64,000 nt of DNA from an uncultured Lachnospiraceae bacterium (GCA_910586585.1 CAJUKA010000005.1:1-64000); one strand, 5' to 3'. Counted from the stretch's first letter, positions 1 to 10,900 are shown. Numbers and translations: made by a program. The notes: a model not told the origin generated them from the sequence alone.

Positions 1-11
1 GGGCAGTCCAG

Positions 12-32
12 ACCACCAGCAGGGCTGGTGGT
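12..32. repeat. Short perfect hairpin at window edge
   Basis: Nine bases (ACCACCAGC, 12-20) pair perfectly with 24-32 (GCTGGTGGT) across a 3-base loop. No T-run follows, so it is not a typical intrinsic terminator. It lies just before the point (about 52) where a nuclease-like reading frame begins in mid-protein, so it may belong to the end of a mobile element or to the 3' part of a neighbour outside the window. Function unknown. Confidence 0.4.
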
Positions 33-162
33 TGAGCCGGATGAGCCGTGATTAGATTTATCGCCCTGTATTGGAATATATCAGGAGGCGGTTTATTTTG
101 ATAATTATCAAATAGATGAAGATATAAAGTTAAAAATTCTCTTAAATCCTGAATTAAAATAT

Positions 163-654
163 TTGTATACGAAAGAGATACAGGAAAGTTCTTTAGATCA
201 AAAAATACTGTTTTTGGTTTCGCTTGAAACAAAACAAAAGAGATACAGAACACAGGTGATACCCCCGTTTGTTAATGAAGAACAAAGTGCATTGATAATA
301 GATAGGTTAAAAACACGATTAAACAAGGACGAGAAGGCGCAGGTTGAATGCCGAATTGACTTTTCAGATCAGGAGAATGGAGAAGTAAAGTTTTTTGCGA
401 AGGGATTTGCGGATGTCGTTAAAGATAATATTGTTTATGAATTAAAATTTGTATCGGAATTAACACATGAACATTTCCTGCAGTGTGCTTGCTATATGGT
501 TGCAATGAATTTGCAAAAAGGAATTTTATGGAATACGAGGGACAATACATCTTATGAAATAGAAATACCAGAGAGAAAAGTTTTTTTGAATGCAGTAGCA
601 AAGGCTGTTACGAAAGGAGCGATTGAAAATTATTATGTTCCAGTCGAAAAATAA
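163..654 (+). CDS. PD-(D/E)XK nuclease-like protein, probably 5'-truncated
   Basis: The protein carries a PD-(D/E)XK-type core: G81, D84 (GFADVV), then E93 and K95 (VYELKF), followed by a helix with a conserved-looking QCACYMVAMN stretch, as in Cas4/RecB-family nuclease domains. The only start at this position is TTG (163) with no ribosome site. The same frame stays open and protein-like back to position 52, directly after a TGA, with no usable ATG. I infer that this is the C-terminal nuclease domain of a larger protein whose 5' part has been lost, possibly a helicase-nuclease. The next frame downstream is a broken exonuclease, so this corner looks like decayed DNA-processing genes. Family assignment rests on the motif only. 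Confidence 0.5.
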   Translation: MYTKEIQESSLDQKILFLVSLETKQKRYRTQVIPPFVNEEQSALIIDRLKTRLNKDEKAQVECRIDFSDQENGEVKFFAKGFADVVKDNIVYELKFVSELTHEHFLQCACYMVAMNLQKGILWNTRDNTSYEIEIPERKVFLNAVAKAVTKGAIENYYVPVEK

Positions 655-702
655 CTGGAACCGATAAAAAATTCAGTTCGGAAAAAATGAAAAAGAAATG
701 CT

Positions 703-825
703 ATGGATAAGTTTGCAGTAATTGATACTGAAACAAACTGGAATAATGATGTAATGTTGATAAGTATAGTAGTTGTTGATGCATAGACTAAGAAAAAAAT
801 TGATTCAATATATTATATAATTTAG
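703..825 (+). pseudogene. Broken DEDD-type 3'-5' exonuclease fragment
   Basis: From the ATG at 703 the frame encodes MDKFAVIDTETNW, which contains the DxE (IDTET) first motif of DnaQ/DEDD exonucleases. It meets an in-frame TAG at 784-786. The reading continues in the same frame as TKKKIDSIYYII and ends at TAG 823-825. Real family members continue for more than 150 residues, and none of the later motifs follow. I call it an N-terminal remnant carrying an internal stop. It lies between the truncated nuclease gene and the AbiE-like pair. Confidence 0.6.
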
Positions 826-841
826 GAAGGAGGCTGCATAA

Positions 842-1252
842 ATGGCAGTTATCACATATAATGACCAGTTAAGAAATTTATTAGCAGATGTGGAATGTGT
901 ATTGGCTTTTGATACGGCGGCAGATTTTTTGGGACTAACAAATGGCGGATATAGATCAGCAGCACAGATATTTGTCAATAAAAAGCAAAAGATAGATGGG
1001 ACGGAACAGATTTTAGTGCCATCTCTTGAGACCCTTGTGTGTGAAGAACGGAACGGGCTATTATGTACTACTGTAAATCAGACTATCAATGACCTTTTAG
1101 AGCAAAATGGGGATGAGCAGATTATCATGGAGAGTTTGGCAAATTATTATGACACACACAATGAGAGTTTTGATGGACTTGAAGTGCCAGAGCATTTGCG
1201 GTCGAGGTTTGAGAAATATAAGGTATGGGCGGTTGAATATTATGAAGAGTAG
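842..1252 (+). CDS. AbiEi-like antitoxin candidate
   Basis: A 136-residue protein starting at an ATG preceded by a strong AGGAAGGAGG site. The N-terminal part (VLAFDTAADFLGLTNGGYRS) looks like the small winged-helix start of type IV antitoxins. The middle (ILVPSLETL, then QTINDLLE) resembles the segment in AbiEi-like proteins where a promoter-type phrase and a helical domain follow. It ends one base before the start of a nucleotidyltransferase-like gene, the usual antitoxin-then-toxin order of AbiE operons. Predicted role: neutralising the downstream toxin, possibly with autorepression. The gene is shorter than many AbiEi proteins (about 200 residues), so the assignment depends mostly on context. 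Confidence 0.5.
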   Translation: MAVITYNDQLRNLLADVECVLAFDTAADFLGLTNGGYRSAAQIFVNKKQKIDGTEQILVPSLETLVCEERNGLLCTTVNQTINDLLEQNGDEQIIMESLANYYDTHNESFDGLEVPEHLRSRFEKYKVWAVEYYEE

Positions 1253-1990
1253 GTGATGTGTTTGGATTTGATGGAATTTTTATACAGGGTGATGGAAGAA
1301 CTGTCAAATGCAGGTGTGCCGATTGTGTTTAAAGGTGCGATGGTTCTTAATCTTGCAATCAGGGACAATAATCCATCAAAAGTTGAAAGAGCAACTAGAG
1401 ATATAGATGGAGATTGGGTTGGTGAATTTCCGACTATGGAGGAAATGGAAATAGCATTAAGAAACGCAGTAAAAGAAGTGGATTCTTCCTTAGATGTCCA
1501 AGCCAATAGAACATTCGCTGAAAGAAAGTCTGCAGGTTTTAGAATTATCAGTGAAATTGGAGAAAAGATTGCAAGTATTGATTTAAGCGTCAGGCAGAAC
1601 CGATTTTGCAGACCCTATATTTCTTATGTGAATGGAATATTTATTACAGGAGCCAGTTTATCCAAAATGCTGTCAGATAAAATATATGCAATTTCAGGCG
1701 AGAATGTATGTAGAAGAATGAAGGATGTATTGGATATTTATGTGATGTCTTTTATTACAAAAATTGATATAGAAGAATTGTATCAAATATGGACTGAAAC
1801 AGGTAGGGAATTGGGGGATTTTGAAACATATAAAACTAAGATCGCCAAGTTGGGTGAATCTTATAATAAAATGAAGGGCATAAAAAATAAACCTGATTTT
1901 ATTGAAGTATACAGTCGGGTAACTGATGTAATATGTAAATTGGAACGTCAAAAGGGAATAGAAACTCCGACTAAGAAAGAATCAAGATAA
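1253..1990 (+). CDS. AbiEii/AbiGii-type nucleotidyltransferase toxin candidate
   Basis: A 245-residue protein with the signature of the AbiEii (DUF1814) nucleotidyltransferase fold: an FKGAMVLNL segment (about 26-34) followed by ERATRDIDGDW (45-55), where D50 and D52 would be the metal-binding pair. In characterised AbiE systems the toxin is a nucleotidyltransferase that stops growth, and the upstream gene is its antitoxin. The start is uncertain: GTG at 1253 and ATG at 1256 directly abut the upstream TAG, and AGGTG at 1251-1255 may serve a slightly later start. The C-terminal half is helical and lysine-rich. The pair is likely a phage-defence or stabilisation module. Confidence 0.65.
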   Translation: MMCLDLMEFLYRVMEELSNAGVPIVFKGAMVLNLAIRDNNPSKVERATRDIDGDWVGEFPTMEEMEIALRNAVKEVDSSLDVQANRTFAERKSAGFRIISEIGEKIASIDLSVRQNRFCRPYISYVNGIFITGASLSKMLSDKIYAISGENVCRRMKDVLDIYVMSFITKIDIEELYQIWTETGRELGDFETYKTKIAKLGESYNKMKGIKNKPDFIEVYSRVTDVICKLERQKGIETPTKKESR

Positions 1991-2091
1991 ATTTTAAGAT
2001 AGAATAGAGAATAGAAATACAAAGATGCCAGATAGATATGGTTCTGGTGTCTTTTCTATATATAAGTCGGATAAGTGAATATGAAAATAGC

Positions 2092-2144
2092 TTGGCAATA
2101 ACTTCCCATCAATTTTCACTGTACTTAGCAATAATTTCCCATCA
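2092..2144. repeat. Two tandem copies of a 20-bp motif in a 600-base gap
   Basis: TTGGCAATAACTTCCCATCA (2092-2111) recurs as TTAGCAATAATTTCCCATCA (2125-2144), 18 of 20 bases matching at a 33-bp period. They lie in the gene-poor gap 1991-2593. Repeated subterminal motifs of this kind are typical of the ends of some insertion sequences, notably the IS21 family, so this may be a leftover IS end. No transposase frame is present. I saw no convincing gene in the gap. Confidence 0.5.
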
Positions 2145-2435
2145 CCCTAACGGAGTTATGCGGATTTGCGGACTTTTGGCCGCTAAAAAAGTGAAAAAGG
2201 TTCGTGACAATTACTTGACATCAACAGGCTGGGGGGCGCTTTGTGTGAGGGAGAGTCTGCCGGTTTAAAGAAGGGAAATGCTGCCGGGATAGTATAGAGC
2301 AGTATATATTTGGGTATTCTCTGAGTTAGGATAGGTAAAATCAATTTGTTAATGGAATAGTATATATATTGAGGAAATAAATTAGGATTTGTGACAAAAA
2401 TATGAAAAATACTGGTAACACTTGGAATTATATAG

Positions 2436-2441
2436 TATAAT
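2436..2441 (+). promoter_or_regulatory. Candidate -10 box for the surface-protein gene
   Basis: A perfect TATAAT stands 150 bases before the ATG of the large secreted protein. No good -35 hexamer lies at 16-18 bases, so it may need an activator or an alternative -35. The leader is AT-rich and carries no recognised riboswitch. Confidence 0.35.
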
Positions 2442-2593
2442 AGCTCTGATTTACCTGTGCAAAAATGTGCATTTTTAATCACTAACTTTTGCCTGTAATG
2501 TATTATATTAGAAAGGACGTGACATACATCTAAAAGCGCCAATATTTTACATGTGACACAAAGGAACGAATTAAAAAGTAGAGGGATTATATT

Positions 2594-5500
2594 ATGAAGA
2601 AAAAATTGTTATGCATGATATTATCTGTCGCAATGGTGTTTACTTCGGTGGATATGAAAGCAGCGGCAGAAACCGCAGAGGAACACTTCCTTTCAGAGGA
2701 GAATTCTGTCAGCCAAGAGAGCATGACAACTCCATCTGAGACAACAGAAGAATCTTCAGCGAATCAGGAATCTTCAGAGTCAACTTCAGCGGAAGACAAT
2801 ACAGATTACTCTGAAAATGAAACAACAAAACAGGAAACAGAAACGGCTTCTGATGACCAAGCAACAAGTGAAATCGAGACCGAAGCCCAAGCAGAGTCGG
2901 AGACACAAACAGAAGTTGAAACGGAAACACAAACCGAGACTACGACTGAGACTTTGACCGAAAATTTTACCGAAACAGAGACCGAAGCCCAAACGGAGTC
3001 TAAAACCGAAACAGAGACCGAAGCTCAAACAGAGTCGGAAACCGAAACAGAAACCGAAACCGAGGAATTAACTAGCGAGAAGACACTTCAAGTATCTTAC
3101 CGCACTGCTGATGAAATTCTCGCATTTTTGAAACAAGAAAAAGCACTAAAAACAGACAAAATTACTTATAAAGAGCAACCTATTTTTACGGCACCTTATG
3201 AATCAGGCACTTTGTCAGCTGACACGCTGGACTCTGCTGCAACGATAGTACGTCAGATTCGTTTTATTGCGGGTCTGCCCTATGAGATGTCTTTAAATGA
3301 CGAATACAACCGTTTGAGCCAATCGGCAGCGCTTGTAAATTATCTTAATGATGAGTTAAGCCATGAGCCATCACAACCTAATAACATGGCAGATGAACTC
3401 TTTGATCAGGCGTATAAAGGTGCATCCAATTCTAATATTGCATTTGACAACAATCAGAAAAAGACCTTAAATGAGACGCTGATTGATTCTTGGATGGCGG
3501 ATAAAGACAGCGAAAATATATCACAGCTTGAAAACCGTAGCAGAATTTTGAATCCGTCTATGGAACAGATTGGTTTTGGAGCGGTAACAGGAAGCAAAGG
3601 CATTTATAGTGCAATGTATACAACAGACCATTCTGGAGAAACCGAAAATATATCTGGCATTGCTTGGCCTGCCCAGAATATGCCTATCGAATATTTTGGC
3701 AACGATTATCCTTGGTCAGTATCCACAGATGAAATTTTGAAAGCTTCCGAGATTCGCGTAACATTGACAAGAGAATCCGATGGAAAAAAATGGAACTTCT
3801 CAAAAGATTCGGCAGATGGTGATTTTTATGTGTACAGTGACAATTCCGCACAAAAAAGTAACATTATTTTCCGACCAGAAACATCTGATATTACAGCTTA
3901 TGAAGACGAAGATTCATTCCAAGTAGAAATAAGCAAAAATAAAAAGCCTTACATAAGTTATACTGTCCAGTTCTTCTCTATTACTGAGGAAGAGAATATT
4001 CTTACAGCGCCCGAGGCAAACATCACAACAGGAGAAAAAGTTGCAAAAGAATCCAAGTTGATTCTAACAAGTGAGGAGGACGCTGCAATCTACTATACAA
4101 CCGATGGCACAACTCCTTCTATTGACACCACTTTATATACCGAACCAATCTCTATTGAAACAGATCTTACAGTGAAAGCAATCGCTGTAAAGAAAGGGTA
4201 TACGGACAGCGATATTGCAGAATTTATATACACTATAGTTGAAGATGCACCTTTGCGATACAATATAACTTTTGAAACGAATGGTGGCACAATCTTATCA
4301 GCACAGTCCGTTCTGGAAAATGAGAAAATTGAACAACCTGAAACTCCAGTAAAAGAGGAATATTTATTTGAAGGTTGGTTTAAAGAAGCAGAATGCGAAA
4401 ATATATGGGATTTTGAGACGGATACTGTAACAACAGATATCACACTCTATGCAAAATGGACAGAGGGAGAGACTGAGACAGAAGCAGAAACCACTGATGC
4501 GGCAAGTACTTGTCTTGTCACTTTTGATATGCAAGAATTTGGGAAGCAGATTGAATCTGTAACCGTAAATAATGGTGAAACATTCGCAGCGCCAGAGACA
4601 CCAACAGCAGAAGGATATACCTTTGCAGATTGGTATCAAGAAGCAGAATGCGAAAATATATGGGATTTTGAGACGGATATTGTCACAGAGGATATTGTGT
4701 TGTATGCGAAGTGGATTCCTGCAGATGATGCGGATATTAGTATAAATGCTTCACAAGAAGCAAAAGTGGAAGATATACGTATCGATTTAGGTCTTGAATC
4801 AGCAAAGCTTAAGACAAATAATATTAAACCAAGGCGTTATAATGGTACACCCTATGAACCCAATATAACTGTTTCAATAATCAAGGGAAAGAAACGCGTT
4901 ACGCTAAAAAGAGACAGAGACTACACACTCACATACAGCAATAATGTAAATCCTAGTGACAAAGCTGCTGCAATCATTACAGGAATTGGAGGATATAAGG
5001 GACGTAAAACAATATATTTTACAATCAATCCGCCAATCAATTTAGAAGAAGCAGATACCAGAATTAGCGATATTAAACCAAAACGTTATAATGGTATGCC
5101 CTATACACCTAGTGTGACTGTTTCCGCAGTCGATGGAAAGAAACGAGTTACACTCAAAAAGGATAGGGATTATACACTCACATATAAAGATAATGGCAAT
5201 CCTGGTGAAGAAGAAAAGGAAGCGACTGTAACCATTACAGGAAAGGGCGAATACACGGGAAGTTTAACAAAAACCTTTAAAGTACTGCCACAAATAGATT
5301 TAACTGCTGATGCAACAAAAACCATTGTTAAAGGTATCAAGTCAAGAGTTTATAATGGTAAAGCATATGAACCCAATGTAAGTGTTTCAATACTTAGCGG
5401 AAATAAACGAGTTACATTGAAAAAAGGTAGAGATTATACTCTTAAGTATGAAAATAATGTCAATGCTAGTACAGATACAACGAAAGCTTCTGTAATCATT

Positions 5501-7762
5501 ACAGGAACTGGAGAATATAAAGGAAGTTTATCAGAAAACTTTTTTACAATCACTCCTAAGAGCATCAAAAAACTAAAGGTTATTACAGGCAGTAAGCTCA
5601 TTAACAGCGGCAATCCATCAATTATCATTTATGATGGAACCACAAAATTAAACAATAAGGACTTTACTGCTGATTATATTGACCCACAAGATCCTAAGAA
5701 AGCAAAGTTAACACTAACAGCAAAGCCAAACACCAATTATACAGGATCTGTCACTGTAAAACTCACCGTATATGATGTCGAAAAGGAATATTATATTAAT
5801 TCAGCCAAAATAGAGATTACTGGAGATACAACATATACTGGAAAAGCTATTACAAGAAATGTTAAACTTACGATAGGAGATGTTGAACTAAGAAATAATA
5901 AGGACTACAAAGTGCAGTATCAGAATAATACAAATGCTGGAACAGCCGTAATGGTCATTACAGGAAAGGGTAACTATAAAGGTAAATTTGCAGGTACTTT
6001 TAACATTGGTAGGGTAGATGTCAATAAATATAAAGTCGTAGAAGGCATCCCTCAGCATGTGACTATAGCAAATATCTCCCCCAAAACTTTTAATGGAAAA
6101 GGACAAAAACCTGCTGTAACAATAAAAACAGTACGTGGCAAAAAATTAGCTTTAAACAAAGACTATACTGTTGCTTACGCAAATAATCTCCATGCTGGAA
6201 CGGCGTCAGTCACAATCAAGGGAATTGGCAATAACTGTAATGGAAGTACCACTATAAAATTTACAATTGAACCACAGGAAATCAAAAAAGCCTCCGTTAA
6301 GGCAACAAAAGCAACCGAAAAAGAGCCAAGTAAAATTGTATTGACTTATAACAAAAAAGAACTGAAAGAATTCGCAGATTACGCAATTATAAATTACAGC
6401 GAGCTGGCAAACAAACAGGTTTCTGTTACAATAAAGGGCTTTGGAGATTTTGAGGGAGAAGTGACAAAGAACTTAAAGACAGAAATCCCGGAAGAAAATG
6501 AAGATGTGAATGGCTCCTCCCCTGCAATATCCTCAAATATAGGAGGTCACAATTACAGTGATTTTGAAGGCTCACACATAAACTCATACTTGTACCAGAA
6601 TGATGATAATACCTTTGTGCGCGTAGAGTGCATCGGCAATAATAATGTCTGTGTAGAATCCTATACATCCGATTATCAGTTCAAGTCGCAGAAAATTATT
6701 AAGATGGAGTTGTCTAAGTTTGGCGGCTTCTACGCGGGTAAAGATTTTTATTTCCTTGCATTTGGGGAAAGAAATCCAAACAAAGATGACACTCAAGAAG
6801 TATTGCGTATCGTAAAGTATGATAAGAACTGGAACCGCAAGGAAGCAGCCCGTCTATTCGGTGCAAATACTTTAGATCCATTCAAGAACGGAAGCCTTCG
6901 CATGGTAGAGTGTGACGATATCCTGTATATTCGCACATGTCATCAAATGTATAACACACATCAGGCGAATGTTTCCTTAACGATACAAATTTCCACAATG
7001 GAAGTCCAGCAGCAGATTACGGGTGTGTCTAATCTTAGCTATACCGGATATGTAAGCCACTCCTTTAATCAATATGTTTTAGTTGATGATGACAACACGC
7101 TGCTGACCGTCGATCAGGGAGATGCTTACCCACGTTCTGTTGTCCTGGTGAAATACAATAAAAAAGCCCCTGATGCAAATGCATTCGGTGGTAATCGTGC
7201 TGTTTCTGTACTGCCAATGGGCGGCTCTGGTGCACACACAGGTGTATCTGTAGGTGCTTTTGAGGCATCTGATACCGCTTATCTTGTGGCTGGAAACTCA
7301 GTGGACCAGAAGGCAAATCCGTATTCTACAGGAACAATACGAAACATCTTTGTGACCAGTACACAGAAGGATAATTTTTCAGCAGCCGGTACAACGCAAC
7401 ATTGGATTACAAACCATAAATACATCGAATATACAGATGTTAAGGGCAATCCTCAAAAGGTGGCAGAGGCTGTAGTCACCACACCGCATCTGGTCAAACT
7501 AAATGGTAACGAGTTCATGCTGCTCTGGACAGAAACAGTTTCAGTTATAAAGGAAAACAAGCCAGTCAAATCAATCGTCCAAAAGAGTATACTACTCAAC
7601 GGAAATGGTGAACCCATCTCTGGTATATACAGCTTCGATGAACCTCTATCGGAGTGCAAACCGATTGTCGTAGATGGAAATCTGGTTTGGTACTATACCG
7701 ATAAAAGCGAACCAAAATTCTGCACTCTGAACCCGAATGATGTCAGAAAAGTACCACGTTAA
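2594..7762 (+). CDS. Large secreted surface protein with T/E-rich stalk, CAP-like, CHB and InlB-type repeats
   Basis: A 1722-residue protein with an N-terminal signal peptide (about 1-25). Next is a low-complexity Thr/Glu-rich stalk (about 35-160) with repeated TETEAQTESET units. A CAP/SCP-like domain follows (about 210-345; SQSAALVNYLND, LSHEPSQP, LNPSMEQIGFG), in which the usual GHR segment reads ENRSR. Then come a chitobiase-type C-terminal repeat (about 480-548; YYTTDGTTPS), two InlB/Flg_new-type repeats (about 556-708; GWFKEAEC, ADWYQEAEC), four to six Ig-like repeats sharing RVTLKKDRDYTLTY (about 735-1295), and a C-terminal beta-rich domain (about 1300-1722) that may be a propeller. There is no LPXTG motif, so the mode of surface retention is unclear. 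The ribosome site is AGAGGG before the ATG. Likely an adhesin or cell-wall-associated protein; its ligand is unknown. Confidence 0.8.
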   Translation: MKKKLLCMILSVAMVFTSVDMKAAAETAEEHFLSEENSVSQESMTTPSETTEESSANQESSESTSAEDNTDYSENETTKQETETASDDQATSEIETEAQAESETQTEVETETQTETTTETLTENFTETETEAQTESKTETETEAQTESETETETETEELTSEKTLQVSYRTADEILAFLKQEKALKTDKITYKEQPIFTAPYESGTLSADTLDSAATIVRQIRFIAGLPYEMSLNDEYNRLSQSAALVNYLNDELSHEPSQPNNMADELFDQAYKGASNSNIAFDNNQKKTLNETLIDSWMADKDSENISQLENRSRILNPSMEQIGFGAVTGSKGIYSAMYTTDHSGETENISGIAWPAQNMPIEYFGNDYPWSVSTDEILKASEIRVTLTRESDGKKWNFSKDSADGDFYVYSDNSAQKSNIIFRPETSDITAYEDEDSFQVEISKNKKPYISYTVQFFSITEEENILTAPEANITTGEKVAKESKLILTSEEDAAIYYTTDGTTPSIDTTLYTEPISIETDLTVKAIAVKKGYTDSDIAEFIYTIVEDAPLRYNITFETNGGTILSAQSVLENEKIEQPETPVKEEYLFEGWFKEAECENIWDFETDTVTTDITLYAKWTEGETETEAETTDAASTCLVTFDMQEFGKQIESVTVNNGETFAAPETPTAEGYTFADWYQEAECENIWDFETDIVTEDIVLYAKWIPADDADISINASQEAKVEDIRIDLGLESAKLKTNNIKPRRYNGTPYEPNITVSIIKGKKRVTLKRDRDYTLTYSNNVNPSDKAAAIITGIGGYKGRKTIYFTINPPINLEEADTRISDIKPKRYNGMPYTPSVTVSAVDGKKRVTLKKDRDYTLTYKDNGNPGEEEKEATVTITGKGEYTGSLTKTFKVLPQIDLTADATKTIVKGIKSRVYNGKAYEPNVSVSILSGNKRVTLKKGRDYTLKYENNVNASTDTTKASVIITGTGEYKGSLSENFFTITPKSIKKLKVITGSKLINSGNPSIIIYDGTTKLNNKDFTADYIDPQDPKKAKLTLTAKPNTNYTGSVTVKLTVYDVEKEYYINSAKIEITGDTTYTGKAITRNVKLTIGDVELRNNKDYKVQYQNNTNAGTAVMVITGKGNYKGKFAGTFNIGRVDVNKYKVVEGIPQHVTIANISPKTFNGKGQKPAVTIKTVRGKKLALNKDYTVAYANNLHAGTASVTIKGIGNNCNGSTTIKFTIEPQEIKKASVKATKATEKEPSKIVLTYNKKELKEFADYAIINYSELANKQVSVTIKGFGDFEGEVTKNLKTEIPEENEDVNGSSPAISSNIGGHNYSDFEGSHINSYLYQNDDNTFVRVECIGNNNVCVESYTSDYQFKSQKIIKMELSKFGGFYAGKDFYFLAFGERNPNKDDTQEVLRIVKYDKNWNRKEAARLFGANTLDPFKNGSLRMVECDDILYIRTCHQMYNTHQANVSLTIQISTMEVQQQITGVSNLSYTGYVSHSFNQYVLVDDDNTLLTVDQGDAYPRSVVLVKYNKKAPDANAFGGNRAVSVLPMGGSGAHTGVSVGAFEASDTAYLVAGNSVDQKANPYSTGTIRNIFVTSTQKDNFSAAGTTQHWITNHKYIEYTDVKGNPQKVAEAVVTTPHLVKLNGNEFMLLWTETVSVIKENKPVKSIVQKSILLNGNGEPISGIYSFDEPLSECKPIVVDGNLVWYYTDKSEPKFCTLNPNDVRKVPR

Positions 7763-7912
7763 TTTTCTCAAAGTGATTTATAATAATAGGAAATGTTGAA
7801 TGAGATGTAAAGAGGGAAATAAGTACAGACTCCAAGAGGCCATTGGCTAGAAGATAGAAAAATATGAGGTTAAAAGTGTGAATTTGTTCCCCCATTAATA
7901 GGAGATTGCTAC

Positions 7913-10900
7913 ATGAAATCAAATTTTTCATTTCTAAAGAGTCACTTTCCAGTATTAGAAAATTTTGGAGAGTTGGCAGAAAAATATTTATATAATGATT
8001 CTAATTCTTGTCTGATGAAGTTGGGGATGATTGGTGAAACCATTGTCAATTTGTGCTTTACCTATGACAAAATTTCTCTCCCTCGTGATAACACAGCAGT
8101 AAACAGGATTGACAATTTGTTTGACGAGGGAATGATTACCCATGATTTAGCGGATATTCTTCATGCTCTGCGAAAAACGCGAAACAAAGCAGTACATGAA
8201 AATTATGAATCTGTAGAGGACGGAAAAGCGTTGATCCAAATGGCGTACAGCTTATGTGAGTGGTTTATGCAGACCTATGGGGATTGGAATTATCAGAATC
8301 AGCCCTTTGTGATGCCCTCTGATACATTTGAACTTGTCAGCGCCAACAAGCAGAATGAGCAGGCATATGAAGAAGAACTGATAGAAGAAGCAGAAAACAC
8401 AGCGATTGCTGCACCCACCATAGAAAGGGAAATCAGGAGGAAGCGTTCGGGTATGGCTGCAAGCCAGCGAGTTAGATCCGAGGCAGAAACACGCTTCCTG
8501 ATTGATGAGCAGCTCCGTAAAGTCGGCTGGGAAGCTGACACAAAGGAATTGCGTTATTCCAAGGGAACACGTCCTACAAAGGGACGCAATCTTGCAATTG
8601 CAGAATGGCCTACCGATTCCACTGTTGGAAATAGAGGTTATGTAGATTATGCACTGTTTGTAGATATGCAGTTGGTGGCTACCATTGAGGCAAAGGCATC
8701 CCATAAAGATATTCCTTCGGTTATAGATTATCAGTGCAAGGATTATTCCCGAAATATTCGCAGTGCAGACCAAATTTATCAAATCGGTACATGGGGAAGA
8801 TATAAAGTACCGTTTACTTTTGCCACCAATGGCAGACCATATTTAGCACAGTATGATACGAAAAGTGGTATATGGTTTTTGGATTTGAGGCAGCCTGACA
8901 ACGCTCCCAAGGCATTGAAAGGCTGGATGAGTCCTATGGGAATGCAGGAGTTGCTTGAAAGGGATATTTCTATGCGAAATCAAGAATTGCTAGAAATGTC
9001 CTATGACCTGCTACGGGACAGAGATGGACTGAATCTTCGTGAATATCAGATAAGGGCGATTGAGGCTGCTGAGAAAGCGATAATCAGTGGTCAACACAAC
9101 ATCTTGCTTGCAATGGCTACTGGCACAGGAAAGACGCGCACGGTTCTGGGAATGATCTACCGTTTTCTGAAAACAGGACGTTTTCGCAGAATCCTTTTCC
9201 TTGTGGATAGGACAGCGCTGGGAGAACAGGCATCGGATGTGTTTAAGGAGGTTAAACTGGAGGATTTGATGACCCTTGATGATATTTACAACATCAAAGG
9301 TTTAGAAGATATAAATATAGATCGTGAAACCCGCATACAGGTTGCCACTGTACAAAGTATGGTTAAGCGGATTCTACGTAATACAGGCGATACTATGCCC
9401 GCTGTTTCCGATTTTGATTTAATTATAATTGACGAAGCACACAGAGGGTATATTCTGGACAGGGAGATGGGAGAGGACGAGATTCTTTATCGGAATCAGT
9501 TGGATTATCAAAGCAAATATCGTAGTGTTGTGGAATATTTTGACGCTGTGAAAATTGCGCTGACCGCAACGCCAGCGTTGCAAACTACGGAAATTTTTGG
9601 ACAGCCTGTGTTTAAATATACATATCGTGAGGCGGTGATTGAAGGGTATCTGGTTGACCATGATGCACCCCATAAGCTGACGACGAAGTTAAGCAAAGAG
9701 GGAATCCATTACAAAGAGGGTGATATAGTGTTGTGCTACGACCCTGTGACTGGTGAAATCACAAATTCTGAGCTTTTGGCTGATGAATTGGATTTTGATG
9801 TGGAAGCTTTCAACCGTCAGGTTATAACAGAACCGTTTAATCAGACAGTTTTGACTGAAATAGCCCGTGATATTGATCCGGAAAATCCCGATGTACAGGG
9901 CAAGACACTGATTTATGCCGTCAATGACGACCACGCAGATATGATTGTAAAGATCCTGAAAAAAATATATACAGCAATGGGTGTGGACAATGACGCGATT
10001 ATGAAAATCACTGGTTCTGTAGGCGGCGGCAACAAGAAAAAGGTGCAGGAAGCCATTAACCGTTTCAAGAATGAACGTTTTCCCAGTGTGGTTGTCACAG
10101 TGGATTTGTTGACTACGGGAATTGATGTGCCTGAAATTACAACGTTGGTATTTCTGCGCCGTGTGAAATCGCGAATCCTATTTGAACAGATGATGGGGCG
10201 CGCAACTCGTCTGTGCCCAGAAATCCATAAAACCCATTTTGAAATTTATGACCCAGTGGGAGTTTATGACTCTTTGGCACCCGTCAACACAATGAAACCT
10301 GTTGTGGTAAACCCAGAAACCACATTTGAGCAGCTTTTGGATGGGTTAGAAGTGCTGGAAGATGAAAATCAGGTGAAAAATCAGATAGACCAAATCCTTG
10401 CAAAGCTACAGAGAAAAAAGCGTCACATGGATGATAGAATGATGGAGCATTTTGTTAACATGACAGAAGGAAAAGACCCCGCCAAGTTCATTGCGGATAT
10501 ACAGCAGTATCAACCAGAGGATGCGAGGAAACGGCTGCTTGCCTATACAGAATTATTTCAGATGTTGGGAAAGTCGAAATCCAGCGAGCGACGCCCGGTG
10601 GTTATCTCTGACCATGAAGATGAGCTTCTGGAACATACTAGAGGGTATGGCAGCGGCAGCAAACCCGAAGATTATCTGGATGCGTTTGCTGCCTATATCA
10701 ATAATCATCTAAATGAGATTGATGCGTTGAATATTGTCTGTACAAGGCCAAAAGATCTGACTCGTGAGAGCCTGCGATCTCTGCGGTTGACACTGGACAG
10801 AGAAGGGTTTACCATACAACAGCTCAATACGGCTATTTCTCAGATGACGAATGAGGAAATTGCCGCAGATATGATTAGTTTGATACGTCGTTATGCCATT

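Noticed and set aside
2038..2268. 76-codon + strand frame in the gap before the surface-protein gene
   Set aside because: It spans the repeated 20-bp motif, has no ribosome site, and its translation resembles no protein; treated as chance.
2786..3060. Periodic repeats that could suggest a CRISPR array or tandem DNA repeat
   Set aside because: They encode in-frame Thr/Glu units of the secreted protein; units are short and irregular with no spacers.
8252..8782. 176-codon minus-strand frame inside hsdR
   Set aside because: It lies wholly opposite the HsdR nuclease domain and has no independent features.
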